A DNA stretch of 9,145 bases from Streptosporangiaceae bacterium (GTDB taxonomy: Bacteria; Actinomycetota; Actinomycetes; Streptosporangiales; Streptosporangiaceae): positions 1-9,145 of the forward strand of contig JASHYW010000555.1 of the NCBI GenBank assembly GCA_030042885.1, in the 5' to 3' direction. The notes beneath the pieces were generated by a model. That model was not told the origin of the DNA, did no database searches, and saw only the letters and a program-made list of their open reading frames with translations. Both the position numbers and the translations under genes were made by a program. Positions within the stretch are counted from its first letter, which is position 1. Each line of letters starts with the position of its first letter. Of the stretch, positions 1 to 6,482 are shown in pieces.

Positions 1-1042
1 CGCCGCCGTCACCCGGGGCCAGGACCCGCAGCGCCTGGCTGGCCCGCTCGGCGGTCACCTGGCCGCGTAGCCCGTAGACCTCGGTGAACAGCCGGTACTC
101 GTCGCGGTTGTGCCCGGCGATCAGGTCGACGGCCCGTGCCGCGCCTTGCGCCACCGCCCGCCACGGCGCGACGGGCAGCACCTCGCCGTCCACCACCGGC
201 GAGAACGGCGTGGGGGTGAGCCCGACCGGTCCCCATCGTCGCGCGTGGTCGCGGGGAGGCACGGCGTCTGCGGCGGCCATCAGCCGGGCGGGCTCGGCCG
301 CCGCGAAGGCCTCCGCGGTGGCGGGCAGGCCGGCCTGCGCCGCGATGGCGGCGGTCACGTCGGCGGCCAGGGCGGGCGAGAAGAACGTGCCGGGCACGCT
401 CTGCGCGATGGCCCGGCGGAACAGGCCGGCCGCGTCCGGCATGACCAGCAGGGCCGCGACCGCCCCGGCCCCGGCCGACTCGCCGAAGACGGTCACCCGG
501 TCCGGGTCGCCGCCGAACGCCGCGATGTTCTCCCGGACCCAGCGCAGCGCCGCGACCTGGTCCAGCAGCGCGCGGTTGGCCGGAACGCCCGGCAGGTAGG
601 CGTAGCCCTCCACGCCGACCCGGTGGTTGAAGGTGACCAGCACCACGTTCTGCCGCGCCAGCTGCGTCCCGTCGTAGCCCGGCAGGCTGGATGCCCCGGC
701 CCGATACGCGCCGCCGTAGATCCACACCATGACCGGCAGCCCGGCCGCGCCCGGGCCGGGCGAGAACACGTTGACGGTCAGCCAGTCATCCGGGTCGGTG
801 CCGGGCGCTGGGGCCGGGGCCGGGGTCAGCGCGTAGCTGGACTGCGGTGGCGCCGGGCCGAACTCGGCCGCTTCCCGCACCCCGTCCCAGGGCCGCGCCG
901 GGCGCGGCGCGGCGAACCGCAGGTCGCCCACTGGCGGCCGGGCGAACGGGATGCCGCGGAAGGCGGCGATGCCGCCCTGGGCCGCCTTGCGGCCGCGGAC
1001 CAGGCCGCTGGCCGTGCGGACGACGGGCTCGGTCGGGTCCAT
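1..1042 (-). CDS. Type B carboxylesterase (para-nitrobenzyl esterase-like), 3' end cut by window edge
   Basis: Alpha/beta-hydrolase of the carboxylesterase type B family, which hydrolyses carboxylic esters; the natural substrate cannot be told from sequence. The visible 347 residues read MDPTEPVVRTASG at the start, followed by the family-typical FRGIPFARPPVGDLRF block. The oxyanion-hole segment VWIYGGAYRAG is at about residues 106-116. The nucleophile elbow FGESAGAG places the catalytic serine at residue 189, and GHNRDEYRLF places the triad glutamate at 315. The catalytic histidine and roughly the last 150 residues lie beyond base 1, judging from the usual family length of about 500. The ATG at 1042 is preceded by a purine-rich GGGGAGAAGGGG stretch at good spacing. 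No signal peptide is seen, so it is probably cytoplasmic. It follows murD2 on the same strand but is separated from it by a hairpin and a 150-base gap, so it is probably a separate transcription unit. Confidence 0.93.
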   Translation of the reverse strand, partial: MDPTEPVVRTASGLVRGRKAAQGGIAAFRGIPFARPPVGDLRFAAPRPARPWDGVREAAEFGPAPPQSSYALTPAPAPAPGTDPDDWLTVNVFSPGPGAAGLPVMVWIYGGAYRAGASSLPGYDGTQLARQNVVLVTFNHRVGVEGYAYLPGVPANRALLDQVAALRWVRENIAAFGGDPDRVTVFGESAGAGAVAALLVMPDAAGLFRRAIAQSVPGTFFSPALAADVTAAIAAQAGLPATAEAFAAAEPARLMAAADAVPPRDHARRWGPVGLTPTPFSPVVDGEVLPVAPWRAVAQGAARAVDLIAGHNRDEYRLFTEVYGLRGQVTAERASQALRVLAPGDGG

Positions 1043-1111
1043 GCGCGTGCCCCTTCTCCCCGGCGTGTGGCGCTTCCGGCCGGCCCGCATGCGCCCGGGT
1101 ACAGTCAACCG

Positions 1112-1146
1112 CTTGACATCCTCCCCTACCTGTAGCGGGAGATTCC
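1112..1146. mobile_element. Probable relic of an IS200/IS605-family (TnpB-type) element end
   Basis: The segment opens with CTTGACATCCTCCCC and closes with GGGAGATTCC. Between them lies an imperfect hairpin: CTCCC (1121-1125) pairs with GGGAG (1137-1141), and TAC pairs with GTA around a CT loop. From memory, this arrangement (TTGACATCCTCCCC, palindrome, GGGGATTCC) is the common subterminal hairpin of IS200/IS605 or IS1341-type elements in high-GC bacteria. No tnpA or tnpB coding sequence is nearby, so only an end would remain. It lies in the gap between murD2 and the esterase gene. The stem is weaker than in active copies as I recall them. The assignment rests on motif recall, not on an alignment. 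Confidence 0.4.
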
Positions 1147-1177
1147 AGCTACTACGCCGATCGGAGTACTCGCACGA

Positions 1178-1195
1178 CCTGACCTACTGGTCAGG
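1178..1195 (-). terminator. Hairpin at the murD2 stop codon, probable U-tract-free terminator
   Basis: CCTGACC (1178-1184) and GGTCAGG (1189-1195) form a perfect 7-bp stem with a 4-base loop, TACT. The hairpin overlaps the murD2 stop codon (1193-1191). No T-run follows on the minus strand, as is common for actinomycete terminators. It would end the murL-murD2 transcript and separate it from the esterase gene. Confidence 0.45.
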
Positions 1196-2549
1196 AAATC
1201 GCGCCCACGGCGTGGGCGAAGGCCTCACTGCGGTCACGGTAATCCCGGAACTGCCCGAAGCTCGGCGCCGCCGGCGACAGCAGGACCACCCCGTCCGGCC
1301 GGGCCCACCGGAACCCGGCCGCGACGGCCGCCTCCAGGTCGGGGCAGTCTTTCGCGCCCGCGAAGGCGGGGGCTGACTGGGCCGGTGCCAGGTTCGCGGC
1401 GGCCTGCTCGAGCTGGGCGCGGATGCGGGGACCGCTCTCCGGGATGGTCAGGGCCAGGGTCGGCGCGGCCCGGGCGACCAGGCCAGCGGCCAGCGGCGCG
1501 TAGTCGATGCCCCGGTCGTGCCCGCCGACGATCAGCGCCACACGCTGGCCCTCGAACGCCTCCAGCGCGGCGAGCGTGGGCAGCACGTTGGTGGACAGGC
1601 TGTCGTCGACGAAGGTGACTCCGGCAACCGTCCGGATCGCCGTGAGCCTGCTGGGCAGCGGCTGGTAGCTCTCGGCCGCGGTGCGGAGCTTCGCGTCATC
1701 GGCGGCTCCGGGGACGCCGAGGGCGGTCAGGCAGCAGCGGGCGATCAGCGCGTTCCGCCGGTTGTGCCGCCCGAGCAGCCCGAGCGGCTCCATCCAGTCC
1801 GCGGCCGGATCATCGTCCGCGGACACCCACTCCACACGCGGCCCGAGCAGGCCTTCCCGCTGCCTGAGCAGGTCGCTGTCGCCGTTCGCCACGGTGAGTT
1901 CGGCGCCGGGCTGCGAGCACATGGACAGCTTGTCCCGGTAGTACTGCTCCACTCCGCCGTGCCAGTCGAGGTGGTCGGGGTGCAGCGAGGTGACCGCCAC
2001 CACGGGCGGCGAGCAGCACAGGTCGGTGGCCTGGTAGCTGGACACCTCGATGACCCAGTAGTCGAAGTCGCCTTCGATGGCCGGGTCGTAGGGCACCACG
2101 CCGATGTTGCCGGCCACCAGGCACCGGTAGCCGAGCCCGGTCAGCAGGTGCCCGGTGACCGAGGCCGTGGTGCTCTTGCCCTTGGTGCCGGTCACGCACA
2201 AGATGCGCCGCAGGCCGGCCTGGTTCCGGCCGGCCAGCCACAAGCCCAGGCCGCCCACCACCGGGATGCTCAGCGCGGCCAGTTGAGCCACCTCGGGCCG
2301 GTACCTGCTCAGGCCTGGCGTCTTCACCACCACGTCGCACCGCTCCAGGGCGGCCAGCCCGCCGTCACCGGTGGCGAGCACCTGCCACCCGCTCGCGTCC
2401 GCGGGCGGGTGGTCATCCACCAGGACCGGCTCGACCCCCAGCGCCCGCAGCTTGCGCAGGTTCGCGTATCCCTCGCGGCCCAGGCCCCAGACACCGACCC
2501 GGGCGCCGGACAGGTCGGACCAGGACAGCTTCGGGCGGGAGCCGGTCAT
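1191..2549 (-). CDS. murD2: UDP-N-acetylmuramoyl-L-alanine--L-glutamate ligase (MurD2-type Mur ligase)
   Basis: Cytoplasmic Mur ligase of 452 residues, the usual MurD length. Visible in order: an N-terminal nucleotide-fold segment with GVWGLGREG (residues 19-27); the ATP P-loop VTGTKGKSTT (119-128, Lys125); IEVSSYQ (167-173); LHPDHLDWHG (189-198); HNRRN (262-266); VDDSLSTN (314-321); VGGHDRGID (341-349); and LLSPAAPSFGQF (423-434). Ordinary MurD has DSKATN, a GG-x-x-K-motif and LLSPACAS-type sequence in the last three. These C-terminal motifs help hold D-Glu, so the changes fit a different glutamate stereoisomer. The decisive evidence is the partner: its ATG overlaps the murL stop as ATGA, the murL-murD2 arrangement characterised in Xanthomonas oryzae, where MurD2 attaches L-Glu (EC 6.3.2.53). 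Translational coupling is likely. L-Glu specificity is inferred; the Mur ligase family is certain. Confidence 0.9.
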   Translation of the reverse strand: MTGSRPKLSWSDLSGARVGVWGLGREGYANLRKLRALGVEPVLVDDHPPADASGWQVLATGDGGLAALERCDVVVKTPGLSRYRPEVAQLAALSIPVVGGLGLWLAGRNQAGLRRILCVTGTKGKSTTASVTGHLLTGLGYRCLVAGNIGVVPYDPAIEGDFDYWVIEVSSYQATDLCCSPPVVAVTSLHPDHLDWHGGVEQYYRDKLSMCSQPGAELTVANGDSDLLRQREGLLGPRVEWVSADDDPAADWMEPLGLLGRHNRRNALIARCCLTALGVPGAADDAKLRTAAESYQPLPSRLTAIRTVAGVTFVDDSLSTNVLPTLAALEAFEGQRVALIVGGHDRGIDYAPLAAGLVARAAPTLALTIPESGPRIRAQLEQAAANLAPAQSAPAFAGAKDCPDLEAAVAAGFRWARPDGVVLLSPAAPSFGQFRDYRDRSEAFAHAVGAIS

Positions 2550-3919
2550 CGGTACCCGCGCGGGATGAAGTTCCCGCCGACCGGCCGGAACATGGCGGCC
2601 ATGTCCTTCTCCGACGGAGCGTCAGGCCAGCTGGCGACCTCCGCGGCCAGCTCGGTGAGCAGGCCGCTGTCCGCGCGGTCGTCCCGGCGAGCGGCCAGCA
2701 TGACCGCGGCCCGGCACTCGCTGACCTCGCCGACGCACTCGAACGGCTTGCGGCCCGCGCCGAGCAGCGCCCGGAACTTGCTGGCCAGGCCCGGATCGCC
2801 CAGCGGCTCGCCGGCCTGCCTGAAGATCCGCCGCAGCGCCTCGGGCGGCAGGAACGGGGCGAGGATCAGGTCGATGAAGCAGCACTTGTCGCACTGCCCG
2901 CACCAGTGATCGAAGCGGCGGGCCGGGTCGCTGTAAAAGGCCTTGTTGCAGCTGCGGAACGAGCCGTGATACGCCTCCAGGGCGGCGAACTGGCGGCCCA
3001 CCCACAGCTCCGTGCGGTCCCTCAGCCAGGAGAAGTACTCCGGCATCGGCGCCGGGCCTTGGGCTAGCACGCCGCGGAAGGCCGCCTCGAAGGCATCGCT
3101 CTTGGAGTACTGGTGGTTCACCGGGCGGCCCCGGTACTCCAGCGTGGGAACGGACGCCGACCACTCGTTGGACATGACCACCGCGTCCCGGCCGGTGAGC
3201 ACCGCGGCCAGCACCGCGATCGCGGACAGGATCCCGGTCACCGGCACGTGCCCGTTGAGGAAGCCGTGCTCGGCCGGGCGCAGCAGCTGCGAATCGATCT
3301 CTCGTCCGGCGCGCACCACGGGCAGCCCGGTGACCGCGGCCGACGCCTCGATCGCCTCGAACCGGTCGGCCGGCTTGTTCACCACGAACAGCGCGGCATC
3401 GGCGAGCCCGCGGACCCGCTCGGCCACCACGATCGAGTCGATCCCGCCGCCGAACGGCACCAGGGCCCCGGCGGGGGACGGGGGGGCGAGCAGCCCCCCC
3501 GTGAGCGGGGGGAGTATGGGGGGGGTCGTCCCCCCCGCGGCCAACACCGCCTCGAGGCGGAGAGGGGTCAGGTCCAGGGCGTTGCGGTAGGCGAACTCGC
3601 CCAGGCCGTGAAGGTAGAACGCGCGGAGGAAGGCCAGCTCGGTGTCGGTCAGGGCGGTCTGGCCGAAGTCGATGACCGGCGGCGCAGCCGTCTTGTAGTA
3701 GGACACGCCCGCCAGCAGGAACACCAGGCGGGCCGCGGCCCGGGCCGGCCCGCTGTGCCAGCCCGGGCCGGGCAGCAGCGTGACGCGCTCGGTGAACTCC
3801 CGGCCATCCAGCGAGTAACGGCAGGTCAGCAGGCCGCGCTCGGCATCGCTGTGGAACGACTCGTAGCGGAACACCCGCCCACGCTTGGGTGGGTGCGGCA
3901 CCGTACCCGAAACAGCCAT
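2546..3919 (-). CDS. murL: UDP-N-acetyl-alpha-D-muramoyl-L-alanyl-L-glutamate epimerase (MurL)
   Basis: MurL (EC 5.1.1.23) converts UDP-MurNAc-L-Ala-L-Glu to the D-Glu form, with ATP activating the terminal glutamate. It thereby supplies the D-Glu of peptidoglycan without free D-Glu. The 457-residue product has an N-terminal domain (about 15-125), a proline-rich linker (about 128-152), then a PP-loop-like ATP site PFGGGIDS (155-162). Further family blocks are LNGHVPVTGI (221-230), SNEWSASVP (250-258) and VNHQYSKSDAFE (267-278). A Cys-rich block follows: Cys324, then WCGQCDKCCF (339-348) with Cys340, 343, 346 and 347, possibly a metal site. The ATG at 3919 is chosen because the protein begins there with family-like sequence; AGGGG lies about 12 bases upstream, a rather long spacing. 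It is first in the operon with murD2. The linker is encoded by unusual homopolymer tracts, described separately. Assignment is by motif recall together with operon context. Confidence 0.9.
   Translation of the reverse strand: MAVSGTVPHPPKRGRVFRYESFHSDAERGLLTCRYSLDGREFTERVTLLPGPGWHSGPARAAARLVFLLAGVSYYKTAAPPVIDFGQTALTDTELAFLRAFYLHGLGEFAYRNALDLTPLRLEAVLAAGGTTPPILPPLTGGLLAPPSPAGALVPFGGGIDSIVVAERVRGLADAALFVVNKPADRFEAIEASAAVTGLPVVRAGREIDSQLLRPAEHGFLNGHVPVTGILSAIAVLAAVLTGRDAVVMSNEWSASVPTLEYRGRPVNHQYSKSDAFEAAFRGVLAQGPAPMPEYFSWLRDRTELWVGRQFAALEAYHGSFRSCNKAFYSDPARRFDHWCGQCDKCCFIDLILAPFLPPEALRRIFRQAGEPLGDPGLASKFRALLGAGRKPFECVGEVSECRAAVMLAARRDDRADSGLLTELAAEVASWPDAPSEKDMAAMFRPVGGNFIPRGYR
3473..3536. repeat. 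Cluster of G/C homopolymer tracts with hairpin potential inside murL
   Basis: Plus-strand runs are G5 (3473-3477), G7 (3480-3486), C7 (3494-3500), G6 (3507-3512), G8 (3518-3525) and C7 (3530-3536). G7 and C7 can pair around a 7-base loop, and the final G8 and C7 around TCGT. The runs encode murL residues of about 128-148, a Gly/Pro/Leu-rich linker just before the ATP-binding GGGIDS motif. The frame stays open as printed, but a one-base change in any run would shift it. No comparable cluster of homopolymers exists elsewhere in the window. Confidence 0.85.
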
Positions 3920-4141
3920 CGTGAAATGAATCCCCTAACCGTCGGGCCAGTCCAGCGCGCGCCTCGCGATCGAGGGACGTGCCGCCGCTGACCGACCTAC
4001 CAAGGCTAATGGCCGCCTCCCCGTCACCGTGCCGTAGGAGCGGACGGCGGCCAGCGCGGGTATGTGATTTATCATGAGCTCGCAGCCGCCGGAGGTGCCG
4101 ACGTGCCCGATGACCAGGTAACGCCACGTTAAGCGGCCAGC
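3920..4141. promoter_or_regulatory. Divergent intergenic region between murL and the antiporter
   Basis: This 222-base gap must carry the promoters for murL (leftward) and the antiporter (rightward). An AT-rich island at 4061-4075 is the lowest-GC spot; it contains TATCAT at 4070-4075, a fair -10 element for the plus strand, but I find no good -35 at the usual distance. A perfect dyad, CCTCG-CGAT-CGAGG (3962-3975), lies about 45 bases upstream of the murL start and could be an operator or a leader hairpin. I could not place a convincing promoter for murL. No coding sequence is supported here. Confidence 0.4.
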
Positions 4142-5389
4142 GTGGACCTTAACCAAGGGCTGGCTGACCTGGTAGCCGTGGCGCTGGTGGCTGCGCTTGC
4201 GCCGCTCGTGGTGGCTATTTTGCCAGGCCCGCGCATTCCTCAGGTGGTCATCTTCCTGCTCGGCGGCGTCCTGATCGGCCCGCACGTGCTCGGCCTGGCC
4301 GAGGCATCCAATATTCAGCTGCTGGCCAATATCGGACTGGGATTCTTGTTCCTGCTGGCCGGTTACGAGCTAGATCCGGCGCTGCTGCGGCAACGGCCCG
4401 GCAGGCTGGCCATCGCAGGCTGGCTGATCTCGGCGGTGATCGCCGTGGGAGTGGCAGCGGGGCTGACCGCGGCGGGGTACATCAAGGACTACGTGCCGGT
4501 CGGGTTGGCGCTGACCACCACGGCACTGGGCACGCTGCTGCCCATCCTGCGGGACCATGAAATGCTCACCGGCCGGTTCGGCCAGTACGTATACGCGGCG
4601 GGGGCAACCGGGGAACTCTTCCCGATCCTGATCATCGCGGTCTTCCTGACCCAGCGGGGCCATTTCGTCGCGCTCGCCTCGGTCGCCCTGGTCGGGCTGC
4701 TCGCCGTCGCCTTGTCCGCCGCGCCCTGGCTGGCCAGGAGCGGCACGGTGCAGCGGATCCTCCGGGAGGGCCAGGACGCGACCGGGCAGACCACGCTGCG
4801 CTGGGCGGTGGTCCTGCTGTTCGTGCTGCTCGCCATCGCGAGCCGGTTCGGCCTGGATGTCGTGCTCGGCGCCCTGCTGGCCGGGATGGTGCTGCGGGCC
4901 TGGACCCGCCGGTTCAACATGGACACCGAAGGGCTGGAGCGCAAGTTCGACGCGGTCGGCTACGGGGTCTTCATCCCGATCTTCTTCGTCTCCTCCGGCA
5001 TGACCTTGGACCTGAAGGCGATCAGCCAGGACCCGCTGCGCCTGCTCATCTTCTTCGCGCTGCTGCTGATCGTCCGGGGCCTGCCCTCGCTGCTGGTCTA
5101 CCGGCGTGTCCTCCCGGCCCGGCAGCGGATCGAGATGACCTTCATCACCGCCACCACGCTGCCGCTGCTGATCGCCCTGGCCGAGATCGGCCAGCGGGAC
5201 GGGGTCATGCTTCCCGCCACTGCCGCCGCCATGGTGGGCGCGGGCGTGCTCTCGGTCCTGGTCTACCCCCTCATCGCAGTTGGGCTGCACCGGTCAGCGC
5301 CGGTCACCCCCGCTGATGCCGGGGTTGCCGCGATGGAAACGGCAGCCAGGGCCAGCGGACCACAGGAGAATCCTGGGGAGGAAAACTAG
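4142..5389 (+). CDS. CPA2-family monovalent cation:proton antiporter, membrane domain only
   Basis: Inner-membrane antiporter of the CPA2 (KefB/Na+/H+ exchanger) family, exchanging Na+ or K+ for H+. The 415-residue protein has about 12-13 hydrophobic segments spread from residue 8 to 382. Family signatures are LLGGVLIGPHVLGL (39-52), LGFLFLLAGYELD (66-78), IFFVSSGMTLDLKA (280-293) and TATTLPLLIALAEIG (336-350). The short hydrophilic C-terminus (about 384-415) has no TrkA-N or other NAD-binding regulatory domain such as full-length Kef proteins carry, so any gating must come from elsewhere. The start is GTG at 4142: an in-frame TAA at 4130-4132 excludes anything earlier. The ribosome-binding site is weak. 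It is divergent from murL, with no sequence-based link to wall synthesis. Ion specificity cannot be read from the sequence. Confidence 0.9.
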   Translation: MDLNQGLADLVAVALVAALAPLVVAILPGPRIPQVVIFLLGGVLIGPHVLGLAEASNIQLLANIGLGFLFLLAGYELDPALLRQRPGRLAIAGWLISAVIAVGVAAGLTAAGYIKDYVPVGLALTTTALGTLLPILRDHEMLTGRFGQYVYAAGATGELFPILIIAVFLTQRGHFVALASVALVGLLAVALSAAPWLARSGTVQRILREGQDATGQTTLRWAVVLLFVLLAIASRFGLDVVLGALLAGMVLRAWTRRFNMDTEGLERKFDAVGYGVFIPIFFVSSGMTLDLKAISQDPLRLLIFFALLLIVRGLPSLLVYRRVLPARQRIEMTFITATTLPLLIALAEIGQRDGVMLPATAAAMVGAGVLSVLVYPLIAVGLHRSAPVTPADAGVAAMETAARASGPQENPGEEN

Positions 5390-5399
5390 GGAGTTTCTC

Positions 5400-5442
5400 T
5401 AGGGATTTTGCTCTCGGCTCAAGCGACAGTGGATCCATCCAC
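5400..5442 (+). promoter_or_regulatory. Candidate promoter -10 and palindrome upstream of the short ORF at 5479
   Basis: TAGGGAT at 5400-5406 resembles an actinomycete -10 element and lies about 73 bases before the ATG at 5479. A perfect dyad GTGGAT-CC-ATCCAC (5429-5442) lies between them and could be an operator near the transcription start. No clear -35 element is seen. The site also lies only 10 bases beyond the antiporter stop codon, so read-through from that gene is an alternative source of transcript. Confidence 0.25.
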
Positions 5443-5478
5443 ACGGAGCACCTGAGTTGAGATAAGGAGAAACCCGAC

Positions 5479-5628
5479 ATGAGCACTCAGACCTACACCC
5501 CGAACCAGCAGACCCCCTACCAGCAGGGCCGCGGCCCGTCCCGGTTCCGCACCCTGCCCGGAAGAGCCATGACGTTGTCACACCCATGGGTTCTGGCCGG
5601 GGGCGCGCAGCCGCGCGAGGAGGGCTAG
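5479..5628 (+). CDS. Short ORF of unknown function, probably the 5' relic of a longer gene
   Basis: A 49-codon ORF beginning MSTQTYTPNQQTPYQQG. Its ATG is preceded by AAGGAGA (5464-5470) at 8 bases, the best ribosome-binding site in the window. The first 27 codons are almost all G- or C-ending (ACT is the only exception), as expected of a real gene. From codon 28 (about 5560) codons such as GGA, AGA, TTG, TCA, CCA and GTT appear and that bias weakens. The last 50 bases run antisense through the 3' end of pgeF. This pattern suggests the start of a gene that lost its body when the neighbouring block was joined at about 5560-5578. A functional small protein is the alternative. The Gln/Thr/Pro-rich N-terminus shows no domain, signal peptide or membrane segment that I recognise. 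Confidence 0.4.
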   Translation: MSTQTYTPNQQTPYQQGRGPSRFRTLPGRAMTLSHPWVLAGGAQPREEG

Positions 5629-6471
5629 CCGCCCGCACGGGCGGGCCGCACGGTCACTGAAGAAGGAGCCGTGGCTGGCGGGGTCTGTGGGGCCGGTGGG
5701 TAGATCTGTGACATGGATCTGGGCGTCGGGGACGCCGGCCTCGCGGAGGGTGAATCGGTTCGCGGCCCACAGGTCGAGCAGCCAGTGCCCGGCGACGGAG
5801 TCCGGGCGGAGGAAGGCGGCCGTGGCGGAGCCGAAGGCCCGGGTGACGGCCCGGTGCACGTCGACACCGACCTGGTAGCGGCCGGGCGCGATGGCGGGGC
5901 CGACTCCCGCGAGCACATCCGACGGACGTGAGCCGAGGGATTGCATCGCGGCGACCGCCGCCGCGCAAACCCCGGCGACGGTGCCGCGCCAGCCTGCGTG
6001 CACGCAGGCGAGCACTCCGGCTACCGGGTCGTGCAGCACGATGGGCACGCAGTCCGCGGTCAGGACGGCCAGCACCAGACCAGCAGACGTGGTGACCAGC
6101 GCGTCGACGTCGGGTACGGCGTCGTCGAGCGAGAACGCGCCGCTCCCCCGGTCCGCCTCGCCGACGATCCGCACTCCGGCGCCGTGCACCTGGCGGGCCA
6201 AGATGAAGTCGCCGGGGCGGACCCGGAGGGCAGCCGCGAGCCGACGCCGGTTCTCCAGGACCCTCGCCGGATCGTCGCCGACGCTCAGGCTCAGGTTCAG
6301 CGTTGCATACGGTCCGGATGACACACCGCCGCCCCGGGCCGTGACCGCTGCGTCCGCCCCGGACGCCTCCAGCGCCGGCCAGGTGAGCAGGCGCAGGGCC
6401 CCGGCCGGGCGGATCCTGGCCGGGCCGGCCGGAATGGCGCTGGCCGGGAGCGGCCGGGCGTGGGCTGCCAT
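5578..6471 (-). CDS. pgeF: Peptidoglycan editing factor PgeF (YfiH/laccase-domain family)
   Basis: Cytoplasmic enzyme of the YfiH/DUF152 family. E. coli YfiH removes L-Ser wrongly added in place of L-Ala on UDP-MurNAc; family members have also been reported to act on purine nucleosides. From the ATG at 6471 the product is 297 residues, somewhat longer than typical. Family blocks are GGVSSGPYATLNLS (48-61), RQVHGAGV (93-100, His96), LTADCVPIVL (137-146, Cys141), VHAGWRGT (157-164, His158) and GVGPAIAPGRYQVG (189-202). His96, Cys141 and His158 match the three metal ligands. The C-terminal family motif, usually a CT pair followed by FFSHRR and TGR, here reads DLPTG (256-260), FFSDRA (270-275) and CGR (279-281), so it is divergent. 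An ORF upstream of 6471 continues through the decarboxylase gene in another frame and is not family-like. The gene lies 11 bases behind the decarboxylase stop, so it is probably co-transcribed. The ribosome-binding site is weak. Confidence 0.88.
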   Translation of the reverse strand: MAAHARPLPASAIPAGPARIRPAGALRLLTWPALEASGADAAVTARGGGVSSGPYATLNLSLSVGDDPARVLENRRRLAAALRVRPGDFILARQVHGAGVRIVGEADRGSGAFSLDDAVPDVDALVTTSAGLVLAVLTADCVPIVLHDPVAGVLACVHAGWRGTVAGVCAAAVAAMQSLGSRPSDVLAGVGPAIAPGRYQVGVDVHRAVTRAFGSATAAFLRPDSVAGHWLLDLWAANRFTLREAGVPDAQIHVTDLPTGPTDPASHGSFFSDRAARPCGRLALLARLRAPGQNPWV

Positions 6472-6482
6472 CGGGTGCGATC

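Noticed and set aside
1101..1108. TTGACT on the minus strand as a -35 element for the esterase gene.
   Set aside because: The position 17 bases downstream is GGCCGG, with nothing resembling a -10 element.
4370..5290. Long open frame antisense to the antiporter gene.
   Set aside because: It encodes Gln/Arg/Asp-rich, low-complexity sequence typical of an antisense shadow of a high-GC gene. The plus-strand frame has clear transmembrane family motifs.
5385..5406. Repeated CTAGGGA motifs after the antiporter stop as a terminator hairpin.
   Set aside because: The two copies are direct repeats, and the best inverted pairing is short and interrupted, so no credible stem forms.
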